A DNA stretch of 64,000 bases. Source: Kineococcus aurantiacus (lineage in GTDB: Bacteria; Actinomycetota; Actinomycetes; Actinomycetales; Kineococcaceae). Position 1 is the first letter of the stretch; each line of letters opens with the position of its first letter. The translations under genes and the position numbers were made by a program. The stretch covers positions 2,046,001 through 2,110,000 of the forward strand of contig NZ_JACCBB010000001.1 of assembly GCF_013409345.1 (NCBI RefSeq), in the 5' to 3' direction. The notes under the pieces were generated by a model. That model ran no database searches. It was not told the DNA's origin and saw only the letters and a list, made by a program, of their open reading frames with translations. This document shows, one piece after another, positions 14,926 to 23,411 of the stretch.

Positions 14926-15864
14926 TCAGGAGGCGGAGCCGGCGCGCAGGCCGTCGAGCCAGGCCTGGGCCGCGCTGAAGCCCTCCTCGGTGGGGCCGCT
15001 GCCGGTGATGGTCCGCCCGCCGTCGGAGCGGGGGTAGCTGCCGACGAAGCGGACGCGCTCGCAGACGCGGTGCAGCCCCATGAGGGCCTCCCCCACGCGG
15101 GCGTCGCTGACGTGCCCGTCGCAGTCGATGGAGAAGCAGTACCGGCCCAGGGCGTCGCCGGCGGGGCGGGACTCGATGCGGGTCAGGTTGATGCCGCGGG
15201 TGACGAACTGCTCCAGGGCCTCCACGAGCGCGCCGGGGCGCTCCTCGCGCAGGAACACCACGAGGGACGTCTTGTCGTTGCCCGTGGGCGCGGGGACGGT
15301 CCCGGGCCGGGAGAGCAGGACGAACCGCGTCTGGGCGCCCTCGCGGTCCTCGATGCGCTCGGCGAGGACGTCCAGGCCGTGCCGGGCGGCGGCGAAGGGA
15401 GCGCAGATGGCGCCCTCGAACCCGGCCGGCTCGCCCCCGGCCAGCTCGTCGGCCAGCGCCTGCGCGGAGGCGGCCGTCGACGTGGCCGGCACGTAGGCCG
15501 CCCCAGGCAGGTTGGCGTGCAGCCAGCGGCGGACCTGGGCGTAGGCGTGGGAGTGGGTGCTGACGCGGGTGATGTCGCCCAGCCCCACGCCCGGGCGGGC
15601 GGCCAGGACGAAGCTGACGGGGATGACGACCTCGGCGACGACGACGAGCGGGTCACCGACCGCGAGGCCGTCGAGGGTGGCGGGCACGCCACCCTCGACG
15701 GAGTTCTCGATCGGCACGCAGCCGACGTCGGCCGCCCCGGAGCGGACGGCCTCGATGGTGGCGTCGACGCTGCTCAGCGGGGTCGCGGGGACGTCGCCCA
15801 CGACGGTCCGCAGGGCCGCTTCCGAGAAGGTCCCGACCGGGCCGAAGAACGCGTAGCGCAGCAC
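14926..15864 (-). CDS. pheA: prephenate dehydratase
   Basis: A 312-residue monofunctional prephenate dehydratase, which turns prephenate into phenylpyruvate for phenylalanine synthesis. It begins MLRYAFFGPVGTFSEAAL, the standard N-terminus; the catalytic domain contains CVPIENSVEGGVPATLDGL and the key Thr in the AQTRFVLLSRPG motif. A C-terminal ACT regulatory domain begins at KTSLVVFLREERPGAL and carries the ESRP phenylalanine-binding motif. There is no chorismate mutase domain, as is usual for actinobacteria. GTG 15864 lies eight bases after TACTGT on the minus strand, so the leader is absent or very short. It probably forms its own transcription unit between whiB and the EAL gene. Confidence 0.96.
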   Translation of the reverse strand: MLRYAFFGPVGTFSEAALRTVVGDVPATPLSSVDATIEAVRSGAADVGCVPIENSVEGGVPATLDGLAVGDPLVVVAEVVIPVSFVLAARPGVGLGDITRVSTHSHAYAQVRRWLHANLPGAAYVPATSTAASAQALADELAGGEPAGFEGAICAPFAAARHGLDVLAERIEDREGAQTRFVLLSRPGTVPAPTGNDKTSLVVFLREERPGALVEALEQFVTRGINLTRIESRPAGDALGRYCFSIDCDGHVSDARVGEALMGLHRVCERVRFVGSYPRSDGGRTITGSGPTEEGFSAAQAWLDGLRAGSAS

Positions 15865-15901
15865 GGTCGCACACAGTAGCCGTCGGGGTCGGGCCGCCCG
15901 G

Positions 15902-16207
15902 TCAGCCCGCCCGGCGCAGCTTGCGCTTCTCCGTCCGCTCGCTCCAGATGGCGTCGCGCTGGTCCTCGGTCAGCCCGCCCCACACCCCGTAGTTCTCCCG
16001 GTGCGTCAGGACGTGCTGGCGGCACTGCCGCAGCACGGGACACTCGGCGCAGATCGCCAGGGCCGCGGCGTCGCGGTGCTGGCGGGCTGCGCCCCGTTCG
16101 AGCTCGGGGTGGAAGAAGAGCTCGGGGTCCGCGTCGCGGCAGGCGCCCGAGAGCTGCCACTCCCAGGCGTCGACCGTGGGGCGCAGGCCGTTGCTCGTCT
16201 CACTCAC
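15902..16207 (-). CDS. WhiB-family iron-sulfur transcription regulator (WhiB3/WhiD-like)
   Basis: A 101-residue Wbl protein that binds a 4Fe-4S cluster and acts with the housekeeping sigma factor. The four cluster ligands are Cys23, Cys53, Cys56 and Cys62 (C...CxxCx5C), followed by the GVWGGLT turn (74-80) and a basic C-terminus (RTEKRKLRRAG). The FFHPELERG block and the overall pattern W-x-WQL-x-G-x-C match the WhiB3/WhiD branch better than WhiB1, WhiB2 or WhiB4; this assignment is from remembered family features. In actinobacteria that branch is linked to redox homeostasis or spore maturation. GTG 16207 is behind a GGGGGGAA sequence. Confidence 0.9.
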   Translation of the reverse strand: MSETSNGLRPTVDAWEWQLSGACRDADPELFFHPELERGAARQHRDAAALAICAECPVLRQCRQHVLTHRENYGVWGGLTEDQRDAIWSERTEKRKLRRAG

Positions 16208-16266
16208 TGGTGGTTCCCCCCTCGGTCGTGTTCACGTGGAGCGCTCTTGCCCCCGGGGGAGAAAAG

Positions 16267-17514
16267 CTAAACGCTACGCGACCAATCCGTCACTACCCGT
16301 GATTGATCTTCGGTGTGTCTCGTCAGCAGCCGCCACATGACCACCAGGGACGCGCACGCCCACCACAGGTCCCCGTTCTGCACGACCCGGGCCAGCACCG
16401 TCGGCACGCTGCGCGAGGCCAGCAGGTTCGCCCCCCACCACGGCCACGCCACCCACAGCAGCACCAGTCCCACGACGGCCGCCACCGCGCGGGAGCGCAC
16501 CCGGGCGTCCCCCACGACCGCGCCCAGCACGACCACGCCCCACAGGTAGTGGTGCAGCCACGACACCGGCGAGACCAGCAGGGCCACCACCCCGCACGCC
16601 GCGACCTCCCCCACCAGCGACCCCCGCCGGTGCAGCCGGCGCGCCAGCGCGTACCCCGCCACCGCCGCCGCGAGCGCCAGCACGCCCCACACGGCCGTCG
16701 TCGCCCCGTCCGACAGGTACAGCCGCAGGACGAAGCCCCGCAGCGACTGGTTCGACGACCCCGCGTTGGGCCCCAGCCGGTCCGAGTTCAGCAGCGCCGA
16801 CGTCCAGAACTCCAGCGACCCCTCCGGCGCGACGAGGAACGTCGCCACCGTCACCCCGACCGCGGCCAGCACCGCGTTGCGCAGCTCCCGCCACTGCCGC
16901 GTGATCGCGAAGTGCACGAGGAAGACGCCGGGCGTCAGCTTGATCGCCACCGCGACCCCGACGAGCGCACCCCGCGGCCAGCGCAGCGTGAACCGGCCCA
17001 GCCGCAGCCCGTCCGCGCCCCGGAGCAGGTCCAGCAGGCACAGCGTCACGAGGATCGCGTTGACCTGCCCGAACCGGATGTTCTCCCCCACCGGCGAGAT
17101 CCACGCGCACGCCGCCGCCACGACCCCGTGGGCCAGCCCGGCGAACCGGCCCGCGCGCGCCAGCAGCGGCCCGAACGCCAGGCCCACCACCACCCACAGC
17201 AGGGCCAGCTGGAACGCCGTCCACACCCAGCCCGCCACCGCCCACGGCAGCAGCGCCAGCGGGATCGACAGCACCGCCGAGAACGTCGGGTACGTGAAGG
17301 GCAGCAGTTGCGGGACCTCGGTCTCGAACTGGTACACCGGCCGCCCCAGCAGCAGCGAGCGCCCGGCCTCCCGGTAGACCTCCAGGTCCACCTGCCACTG
17401 GTCGTCCGGGTAGGCGACGAGGTAGCGGTGGACGACGGGCGCGACCGCGACCAGGAGCACCAGGACCCCCAGCCACCGCCACGCACCCGCCCGTGAGGTC
17501 TCCCGGCTCAGCAC
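16267..17514 (-). CDS. polyprenyl-phosphate mannosyltransferase-like GT87 membrane protein
   Basis: A 415-residue polytopic membrane protein of the GT87/DUF2029 family, whose members (such as mycobacterial PimE) move mannose from polyprenyl-phosphate-mannose to lipid-linked glycans outside the membrane. About ten hydrophobic segments are present. The first periplasmic loop has the acidic motif VDLEVYREAG (candidate catalytic Asp) and the PFTYPTF segment typical of the family. GTG 17514 directly precedes the hydrophobic helix WRWLGVLVLLVAVAPVV. The gene is divergent from the membrane protein at 17575. The acceptor glycan is unknown. Confidence 0.85.
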   Translation of the reverse strand: MLSRETSRAGAWRWLGVLVLLVAVAPVVHRYLVAYPDDQWQVDLEVYREAGRSLLLGRPVYQFETEVPQLLPFTYPTFSAVLSIPLALLPWAVAGWVWTAFQLALLWVVVGLAFGPLLARAGRFAGLAHGVVAAACAWISPVGENIRFGQVNAILVTLCLLDLLRGADGLRLGRFTLRWPRGALVGVAVAIKLTPGVFLVHFAITRQWRELRNAVLAAVGVTVATFLVAPEGSLEFWTSALLNSDRLGPNAGSSNQSLRGFVLRLYLSDGATTAVWGVLALAAAVAGYALARRLHRRGSLVGEVAACGVVALLVSPVSWLHHYLWGVVVLGAVVGDARVRSRAVAAVVGLVLLWVAWPWWGANLLASRSVPTVLARVVQNGDLWWACASLVVMWRLLTRHTEDQSRVVTDWSRSV

Positions 17515-17562
17515 CCCCCGATCCTCCCCCAGCGGCGCACAGGTCCCGACCACCGCCGCCCC

Positions 17563-17568
17563 TAGCCT
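17563..17568 (+). promoter_or_regulatory. -10 hexamer of a leaderless promoter
   Basis: TAGCCT ends six bases before GTG 17575, which favours this start over the GTG at 17569. The same hexamer and spacing precede ATG 29241. Confidence 0.5.
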
Positions 17569-17574
17569 GTGGGC

Positions 17575-19851
17575 GTGCCCCACCCGGACGTCCTCCCCCT
17601 CCCCGCTCGAAGCACACCCCGCGCCCCCGGCAAGCCCTTGCCCGGGGCTCTTCGTGTGCTCTGCGCCCTCGTCGGGGTGCTGGTCGGGGTGCTGGTCGTG
17701 CTGGCCGGGGCGGTCGGGCCCGGGGCGGGCGCGGCGCGGGCCTCGACGACGGCGCAGCGCGCGCCCCTCGTCGTCGTCGGCTTCAGCGGCGTCCGCTGGA
17801 GCGACGTGTCCGCGCGGGCCACCCCGGCGCTGGCCTCGATGACGTCCGGGGCCATCGGGACCGTCGCGGTCCGCAGCGTCTTCACCGCCGCCTGCCCGGC
17901 CGACGGCTGGCTCGGGCTGTCCGCGGGCCGGCGCGCCACCGACTTCGACGGGACGTCCGCGCAGCACGCCGGCGCCCCGTGCGCGGCGGTGCCCGCCCCC
18001 GTCGACGGCGTGCAGACGCGGTTCGCCGAGTACCGCCGGATCGCCGACGGCGACACGTTCAGCGCCGTCCCCGGCACCCTCGGGCAGGCCCTGGCCGACG
18101 CCGGCACCCGCACGCTGGCGGTGAACCCGGGGGCGGCGGTCGCGCTCGCCGGCACCTCCGGCGCGGTGCCGGCGTACGTGGACGCCGGCACCCCCGCCGA
18201 GGTCGGCGGCTACGTCCAGGACGCGCTGGAGACCGGCACGCAGGTCGTCGTCGTCGACGCCGGCGTGGTGCGCGACCCCGCCGACCTGCCGTCGCGGGAG
18301 ACCGCCCCGGCGACCTCGCGGGCCGAGCAGGTCGCGGCCGTCGACGCCGTGGTCGCCGCGGTGCAGCGGGCGGTCGCGGACTCGACGGGCGCGGACGCCA
18401 CGACGCTGCTGGCGGTGTCCCTGGCCGACGCGGGCCGGACCGCGCACCTGCAGTTCGGCGCGGCGACGGGCCCGCAGCCGGGGTCGGGCTCCTACGAGGG
18501 GTTCCTGGGGTCCCGCTCGACGCGGCAGACGGCGATCGTGCAGACGACCGACCTGACCCCCACCGTCCTGGCGCTGGCCCTGGGCACCGACCACGGCACG
18601 GCGGGCCTGGTCGGGGCGCCGGTGACGTCGACCGACGCCGGGGCCGACGCCGCGGCGCGGGAAGAGAAGGTCCGCGACCTCGACGCGGCGGCGCAGGCCG
18701 TGCAGCCGCTCGTCGGGCCCTTCTTCACCGTGTGGGGGGCCTCGCAGATCGTGCTGTACGCGGTCGCGACGATCGCGCTGCGCAAGGCGTGGGGCGGGCC
18801 GGCGGGGCGGCGCCGGATCCTCGCGGGGCTGCGGGTCCTGGCCGTGGTCTTCGGCGCGGTCTGCGCCTCGACGTTCCTGGCGAACACGATCCCGTGGTGG
18901 CGCCACGGGAGCTCCACCGGCTCGCACCTGCTGGCGGTCAGCGGCGCGGTGGCCCTGTACGTCGCCGTCATCACCGCGCTGGCGCTGCTGGGCCCGTGGC
19001 GCCGGCACGCGCTGGGCCCGCTGGGGTTCGTGGGGTTCGTGACCGCGGCGGTGCTGGCGGTCGACTGCGCGACGGGGTCGCGGCTCATCACGTCCAGCCT
19101 CAACGGCCTGCAACCCGTCGTCGCGGGCCGGTTCTACGGCCTGGGCAACCAGCAGTTCGCGCTGTTCGCCACGGGGTCGCTGCTGTTCACCATCGCCGTC
19201 GCGGACCGGCTGGTGCGCGACGGGCGGCGGCGCGCGGCCGTGGTCCTCGTCGCGGTCGCCGGGCTCCTGGCGACGTACGTCGACGGGGTGCTGGGCTCGG
19301 ACTTCGGGGGCCCGCCGGCGATCCTGCCCGCGTTCGGCTTCCTGGCCCTGGTCGTGGCGGGGGTCCGCCTGACGCCGCGGCGGGTGGCCGTGGTGCTGGG
19401 CGTGACGGTCCTGGCGCTGGCGGCGATCTCGGTCGCGGACTGGCTGCGGCCCGTGGACGACCAGACCCACCTGGGGCGGTTCGTGCAGAGCCTCCTGGAC
19501 GGCGGCGCGTGGCAGGTCGTGGAGCGCAAGGCCGCGCAGAACCTGCGCATCCTCTACGGCAACTGGCTGCTGAGCCTGGTGCTGGCCGTCGCGGCGGTGT
19601 TCATCGCCTTCGTGCTGGCCCGGCCGAAGGTGCTGGGGGTCTCGGTGCTGCAGCGCGCCTACGACCGGTTCCCCGTCCTGCGCCCGGGGCTGGGGTGCCT
19701 GCTGGTGCTGCTGGCCGTCGGCTTCGCCGTCAACGACTCGGGGGCGGCGGTGCCGGCGGTGGGGGCGATGCTCGCGGTCCCCCTCCTCATCGCGTGCGTG
19801 ACGCGCGTGCTGGAGGGGGACCCCGAGGACGTCCCCGCCGTCAGGGCGTGA
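17575..19851 (+). CDS. large membrane protein with extracytoplasmic phosphatase-like domain
   Basis: A 758-residue protein. After one N-terminal hydrophobic segment (residues about 28-55, VLCALVGVLVGVLVVLAGAV) comes a 330-residue extracytoplasmic domain that starts APLVVVGFSGVRWSDVS, reminiscent of the first strand of alkaline-phosphatase-fold enzymes, and includes DLTPTVLALAL. About ten transmembrane segments follow to the C-terminus. The family is common in actinobacteria but has no known function to my knowledge. The catalytic Thr/Ser expected of true alkaline-phosphatase-fold enzymes is not obvious, so enzymatic activity is uncertain. It is divergent from the GT87 glycosyltransferase, which hints at an envelope role. 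Confidence 0.75.
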   Translation: MPHPDVLPLPARSTPRAPGKPLPGALRVLCALVGVLVGVLVVLAGAVGPGAGAARASTTAQRAPLVVVGFSGVRWSDVSARATPALASMTSGAIGTVAVRSVFTAACPADGWLGLSAGRRATDFDGTSAQHAGAPCAAVPAPVDGVQTRFAEYRRIADGDTFSAVPGTLGQALADAGTRTLAVNPGAAVALAGTSGAVPAYVDAGTPAEVGGYVQDALETGTQVVVVDAGVVRDPADLPSRETAPATSRAEQVAAVDAVVAAVQRAVADSTGADATTLLAVSLADAGRTAHLQFGAATGPQPGSGSYEGFLGSRSTRQTAIVQTTDLTPTVLALALGTDHGTAGLVGAPVTSTDAGADAAAREEKVRDLDAAAQAVQPLVGPFFTVWGASQIVLYAVATIALRKAWGGPAGRRRILAGLRVLAVVFGAVCASTFLANTIPWWRHGSSTGSHLLAVSGAVALYVAVITALALLGPWRRHALGPLGFVGFVTAAVLAVDCATGSRLITSSLNGLQPVVAGRFYGLGNQQFALFATGSLLFTIAVADRLVRDGRRRAAVVLVAVAGLLATYVDGVLGSDFGGPPAILPAFGFLALVVAGVRLTPRRVAVVLGVTVLALAAISVADWLRPVDDQTHLGRFVQSLLDGGAWQVVERKAAQNLRILYGNWLLSLVLAVAAVFIAFVLARPKVLGVSVLQRAYDRFPVLRPGLGCLLVLLAVGFAVNDSGAAVPAVGAMLAVPLLIACVTRVLEGDPEDVPAVRA

Positions 19852-19868
19852 CCGTCACAGCGTGACCG

Positions 19869-21488
19869 TCAGAGCTTGAAGGTCGCGACCAGCGCGTTGA
19901 GCTCGGCGGCGGCCTGGGAGACCTCGGCGGCCGAGGTGGCCGTCGCGGTGGCGCTGCCGGTGGTCCGGCCCGCCGAGGCGGCGATGCCGGAGATGTTCGC
20001 GGCGATCTCCTGCGAACCGGTGGAGACCTCGGTGACGTTGCGGACCATCTCGGCCGTGGTGGCCGACTGCTCCTCCACCGCCGCGGCGATGGTGGCCTGC
20101 AACCCGTCGATGCGGGCGATGACCTCGGCGATCTGCCCGATGACCACGGTGGCGGCCTCGGCGTCGGCCTGGGTGGCGGCCACCCGCCCCACGATCTCCT
20201 CCGTGGCCCGGGCGGTCTGCTGAGCCAGCTCCTTGACCTCCCCGGCCACCACGGCGAAACCCTTGCCCATCTCCCCGGCCCGGGCCGCTTCGATGGTGGC
20301 GTTCAAGGCCAGCAGGTTGGTCTGCTCGGCGATGGAGGTGATGAGCTTGACCACGTCGCCGATCTCGCGGGAGGAGGCGCCCAGGCGCTGGATGGTGGCG
20401 CTGGCCTGGTCGGCGGAGGCGACGGCGGTGCTGGCGGTGGAGGAGGCCTGGGCGGTGGCGGTGGCGATCTCGCGGATCGCCGAGCTCATCTCGTCCCCGG
20501 CGGCGGCGACGGTGCCGATGTTGGCGCTGATTTCCTCGGTGGCCGCCGAGACGACCTGGGCCTGGGAGGCGGACTCGTCGGCCCCGGTGGACAGCTCGGC
20601 GGCCACGGACGTCAGCTGCCGGGAGGAGGCGGCCAGCCCGGCGGCCGAGGACGACATGCGCGAGACGAGGGAGCTGATGCCGCTGCGGGCGCGGTTCACG
20701 GCATCGGCCATGGCCCCGAGCTCGTCGGCGGCGTGCACCTGCGCGGGGACGGTCAGGTCGCCGGCGGCGACGGCGTCCAGCGCGGTGCCCACGGTGGTGA
20801 GCTGGCGGCGGATGGTGCGCAGGACGGCCGCGGCGATGATCCCGGACAGCAGCAGCCCACCCACGAGGACGGCGACGACGACGGTGCGGGCCCGGGCGAC
20901 GGTGTGCTCGGCGGCGGCCCGGCGGGCGGCGGCCTGGGTGGTCTCGGTCTCCTGCAGGGTCGCGATGGCGGCGTTGAACCCGTCCTCGGCGCCGCCGAAG
21001 CGGGCCCCGATCTGGTCGCCGGAGGGCATCTGGAACCCGGCGGGCGGTTTCTGCTGGAACACCACGACGTCGCGCAGGGCGGCGTAGTCGGCGTAGGAGG
21101 TGCGCAGGTCCTCGACCGCGGCGAGCGCCTCGGCGCCGGGGCCGCGCTGGGCGTAGGCGTCGAGGGCGTCGGCGAGGTCGGCGTCGGCGTCGTGCGCCAG
21201 CTGCACGGAGGCGGGGACGTCGGCGTTCGGGATGCCGGCCAGGAACTCGGCCCGGTACTGCGCGGTGATGGCCCCGCGCGCGGTGGCGATGTCCTGCATG
21301 CCCGCGACGTGGTGGGCGCTGATCCGCTCGACCTCGTGGGCGGCGCCCTGCATGCCGGCGACACCGACGGCACCGACGGCGACGGCGACGGCCGAGGCGG
21401 CCACGACGGCGGCGGCGATCTTGGTGGTGACGGAGCGGTCGGCCAGGGGGCGACGGGGGCGGGGGCTGGCGGCGGTGCCGGCGGGCAT
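19869..21488 (-). CDS. methyl-accepting chemotaxis protein
   Basis: A 539-residue transmembrane chemoreceptor. TM1 spans about residues 20-45, the periplasmic four-helix sensor about 46-195, TM2 about 200-222, HAMP about 222-275 (LRTIRRQL...GDLTVP...[11 protein letters not shown]), and the cytoplasmic coiled-coil signalling domain reaches the C-terminus. The kinase-contacting hairpin tip [17 protein letters not shown] is intact ([26 protein letters not shown]). There is no C-terminal CheR/CheB-tethering pentapeptide. ATG 21488 has a strong AGGAGGAG site; an upstream in-frame extension to 21566 is unlikely. It implies a motile stage elsewhere in the genome; no other che gene is in the window. 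Confidence 0.95.
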   Translation of the reverse strand: MPAGTAASPRPRRPLADRSVTTKIAAAVVAASAVAVAVGAVGVAGMQGAAHEVERISAHHVAGMQDIATARGAITAQYRAEFLAGIPNADVPASVQLAHDADADLADALDAYAQRGPGAEALAAVEDLRTSYADYAALRDVVVFQQKPPAGFQMPSGDQIGARFGGAEDGFNAAIATLQETETTQAAARRAAAEHTVARARTVVVAVLVGGLLLSGIIAAAVLRTIRRQLTTVGTALDAVAAGDLTVPAQVHAADELGAMADAVNRARSGISSLVSRMSSSAAGLAASSRQLTSVAAELSTGADESASQAQVVSAATEEISANIGTVAAAGDEMSSAIREIATATAQASSTASTAVASADQASATIQRLGASSREIGDVVKLITSIAEQTNLLALNATIEAARAGEMGKGFAVVAGEVKELAQQTARATEEIVGRVAATQADAEAATVVIGQIAEVIARIDGLQATIAAAVEEQSATTAEMVRNVTEVSTGSQEIAANISGIAASAGRTTGSATATATSAAEVSQAAAELNALVATFKL

Positions 21489-21590
21489 GGCTCTCCTCCT
21501 GGAGGGTCGTCGGGCGGCCGGCTCGGCTGTTCGATGCGGTGGCCCAGTGCTGGGGCATCGACGCACCGGCGGCCCACCTTGAACACCGGG

Positions 21591-21617
21591 CGCGGGAGTT
21601 CCCCGGGAATTCCCGCG
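21591..21617. promoter_or_regulatory. 27-bp imperfect dyad in the MCP/DUF4397 divergent promoter region
   Basis: Outer arms CGCGGGA and TCCCGCG and inner GTTCCC/GGGAA give a dyad with only two unmatched pairs, centred at 21604. It lies between the chemoreceptor (start 21488) and DUF4397 gene (start 21704). Its core GTTCCCCGGGAA recurs exactly at 23288-23299 before the sigma factor gene. Confidence 0.5.
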
Positions 21618-21703
21618 AGCGGCTGCATCCGGGACGGGCCACCGGCCGGAAGGGAGGGGTGACGGGCCGCGCCGAGCGGCCCGCGGACCAGGAGGAGAGA
21701 ACG

Positions 21704-22543
21704 ATGCGCACCACCCGCAGCACCGCCGCCCTCGTCGCCGCTCCCGCGCTCGCGCTGGCGGTCCCGGTCGCCCTGGCCGCCGCCCCGGCGAGCGCCGCCA
21801 CGCAGGGCGGCAGCGCCACCGTCTCGGTGCTGCACGCCGTCCCGGGCCTGACCGTCGACGTGTGGGCGAACGGTTCGCCCCTGCTGCCGGGTTTCACCCC
21901 CGGCACCCTCACCGACCCGCAGCAGCTGCCCGCCGGCAGCTACGACCTGGCCGTCTACCCCGCCGGGGCGGACCCGGCCACGGCGCAGCCGGCGATCTCG
22001 GCGAACGACGTGGAGGTCCCGGCGGGGGCGAACGTCACCGTCGTGGCGCACCTTGACGCGAACGGCGCCCCGAAGCTGACCCCGTTCGTCAACAGCCCCG
22101 ACGACCTGGCCGCCGGTGAGGCCGAGCTGACGGTGCGCCACGTCGCGGCCGCCCCGGCCGTGGACGTGCGCGCCGGCGGGACGCCCGTGCTGAGGGGGCT
22201 GACGAACCCGGGCGAGGCGAGCGCGACGGTCCCGGCCGGGACGGTGAGCGCCGACGTGGTCCTGGCCGGCACCGACCAGGTGGCGCTCGGCCCGGCCGAC
22301 GTGGACCTGGCCGAGGGGGCCGAGACGATCGTGTACGCGTGGGGTTCGGCGGCCGACGCGAACCTCGCCCTGGCCACGCAGGTCGTGCGGGGCGGCGGGC
22401 AGTCCCCGACGGGTGTGCCCGCCGGGGACGGCGGGGGCGCCGGCGCGGGCTGGGCGCCGTGGGTCGCGGCCGTCGGGGGCGTGGCCCTGGTCGGTGCCGG
22501 GGCCAGCGCGCTGATGGCCCGTCGCGCCCGTGCGGCGGCCTGA
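21704..22543 (+). CDS. secreted, C-terminally anchored DUF4397 domain protein
   Basis: A 279-residue envelope protein. A Sec signal peptide ([20 protein letters not shown], cleavage near ASA-AT) is followed by two DUF4397 repeats, each beginning with a VSVLHAVPG or [10 protein letters not shown] strand and continuing through VDV...G..VL, then a Gly-rich linker, a transmembrane helix ([21 protein letters not shown]) and a short basic tail RRARAAA. That end resembles a sortase substrate but I find no LPxTG-type motif before the helix. ATG 21704 has an AGGAGGAGA site. The class F sortase gene overlaps its end by 14 bases, the usual pairing in actinobacteria. Confidence 0.88.
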   Translation: MRTTRSTAALVAAPALALAVPVALAAAPASAATQGGSATVSVLHAVPGLTVDVWANGSPLLPGFTPGTLTDPQQLPAGSYDLAVYPAGADPATAQPAISANDVEVPAGANVTVVAHLDANGAPKLTPFVNSPDDLAAGEAELTVRHVAAAPAVDVRAGGTPVLRGLTNPGEASATVPAGTVSADVVLAGTDQVALGPADVDLAEGAETIVYAWGSAADANLALATQVVRGGGQSPTGVPAGDGGGAGAGWAPWVAAVGGVALVGAGASALMARRARAAA

Positions 22544-23213
22544 GCGCGCCGCGCGCCGCTGGAACCTGCTCGCCGCGGGCCTGGCCGTGGCCGGGACCTG
22601 CCTGGGTGCCGGGTGGTGGGCCGCGCGCCCGGCACCGGGTTTCGGGCAGCTGCCGGCCGCGGCGCCCGCGGCGGTGACGGTCGCGCCCACTCCCTCGGCG
22701 ACCCCCTCGGCGGCTCCCCCGGTGGCGGCTCCGGTGGTGGGGCGGCGGCTCGCCACCCCGACCGTCGCGCCGCGGCCACCGGCGCCGGTGCGCCTGGAGG
22801 TCCCCTCCCTGGGGGTCGACGCCGAGGTGGTGCCCGTCGGGGTCCGCGGGGACGGGGCCATGGAGGTTCCCGACGACCCGCGGCGGGTCGGCTGGTACCG
22901 GTGGGGGCCGGTCCCCGGGGCGGCGGGGAACTCCGTGCTGGCCGGTCACGTCGACACCCGCAGCGCCGGGGACGGGGCGCTGGCCGACCTCGCCGCCGTC
23001 GAACCGGGGGCGCTCGTGCGCGTCACGGGCGCCGACGGCGCCACCCGGGAGTTCCGCGTCACCGCCCGCGTGGCGGTCGACAAGGAGGAGCTCCCGCTGG
23101 CCGACGTGTTCGCCCGCCAGGGGCCGGCGCGCCTGGTCCTCGTCACGTGCGGCGGGCCGTTCGACCGGGCGGCCAGCCGGTACGAGCAGAACGTCGTCGT
23201 GACCGCTGAGTGA
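22530..23213 (+). CDS. class F sortase
   Basis: A 227-residue cysteine transpeptidase. One N-terminal membrane segment (about 11-30, WNLLAAGLAVAGTCLGAGWW) is followed by a Pro/Ala/Thr-rich linker to about residue 85 and the sortase beta-barrel. The catalytic residues are His140 in LAGHVD, Cys207 in LVTCGG and Arg217 in SRYEQN, the compact spacing of the class F group. Sortases join proteins to cell-wall precursors or hold them at the surface. The only obvious partner is the DUF4397 protein upstream, which the start overlaps (GTG 22530), implying coupled translation. An N-terminal anchor with an extracellular active site fits a housekeeping type role. Confidence 0.88.
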   Translation: MRRPERAARRWNLLAAGLAVAGTCLGAGWWAARPAPGFGQLPAAAPAAVTVAPTPSATPSAAPPVAAPVVGRRLATPTVAPRPPAPVRLEVPSLGVDAEVVPVGVRGDGAMEVPDDPRRVGWYRWGPVPGAAGNSVLAGHVDTRSAGDGALADLAAVEPGALVRVTGADGATREFRVTARVAVDKEELPLADVFARQGPARLVLVTCGGPFDRAASRYEQNVVVTAE

Positions 23214-23287
23214 GTCCGGTGGTGGGTGCTGGTGGTCCTGCGGGTGGAGGGTTTCGACGGGGGTTCCCGGGGCCCGGTGCCGCCGGG

Positions 23288-23300
23288 GTTCCCCGGGAAC
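23288..23300. promoter_or_regulatory. palindromic site upstream of the ECF sigma gene
   Basis: GTTCCC-C-GGGAAC is a perfect dyad about 110 bases before the sigma factor -10. Its first twelve bases equal the core at 21598-21609, and a related GTTCCCGGGG lies at 23263-23272. Confidence 0.4.
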
Positions 23301-23399
23301 GGGTCCGGCGCTCCGGCGGTGGTGTTGCGCCGCAACGCCTCCGCAGGTCCGGTCGGGGTGCGGCCGGCCCGCTCCGGTGGCGCGGCGGGACCCGCCCCC

Positions 23400-23405
23400 T
23401 ACGGT
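23400..23405 (+). promoter_or_regulatory. -10 hexamer, leaderless promoter of the ECF sigma gene
   Basis: TACGGT ends six bases before GTG 23412, which places the start well inside the longer open frame that begins at 23226. Confidence 0.5.
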
Positions 23406-23411
23406 GGTGCC

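Noticed and set aside
16274-17617. Alternative minus-strand frame overlapping the GT87 gene
   Set aside because: It lacks membrane helices and is Gly/Arg-rich; the other frame has a textbook polytopic GT87 sequence.
23226-23411. N-terminal extension of the sigma factor
   Set aside because: The open frame extends upstream, but the residues are low-complexity, contain the palindromic site in DNA, and a -10 hexamer sits six bases before GTG 23412.
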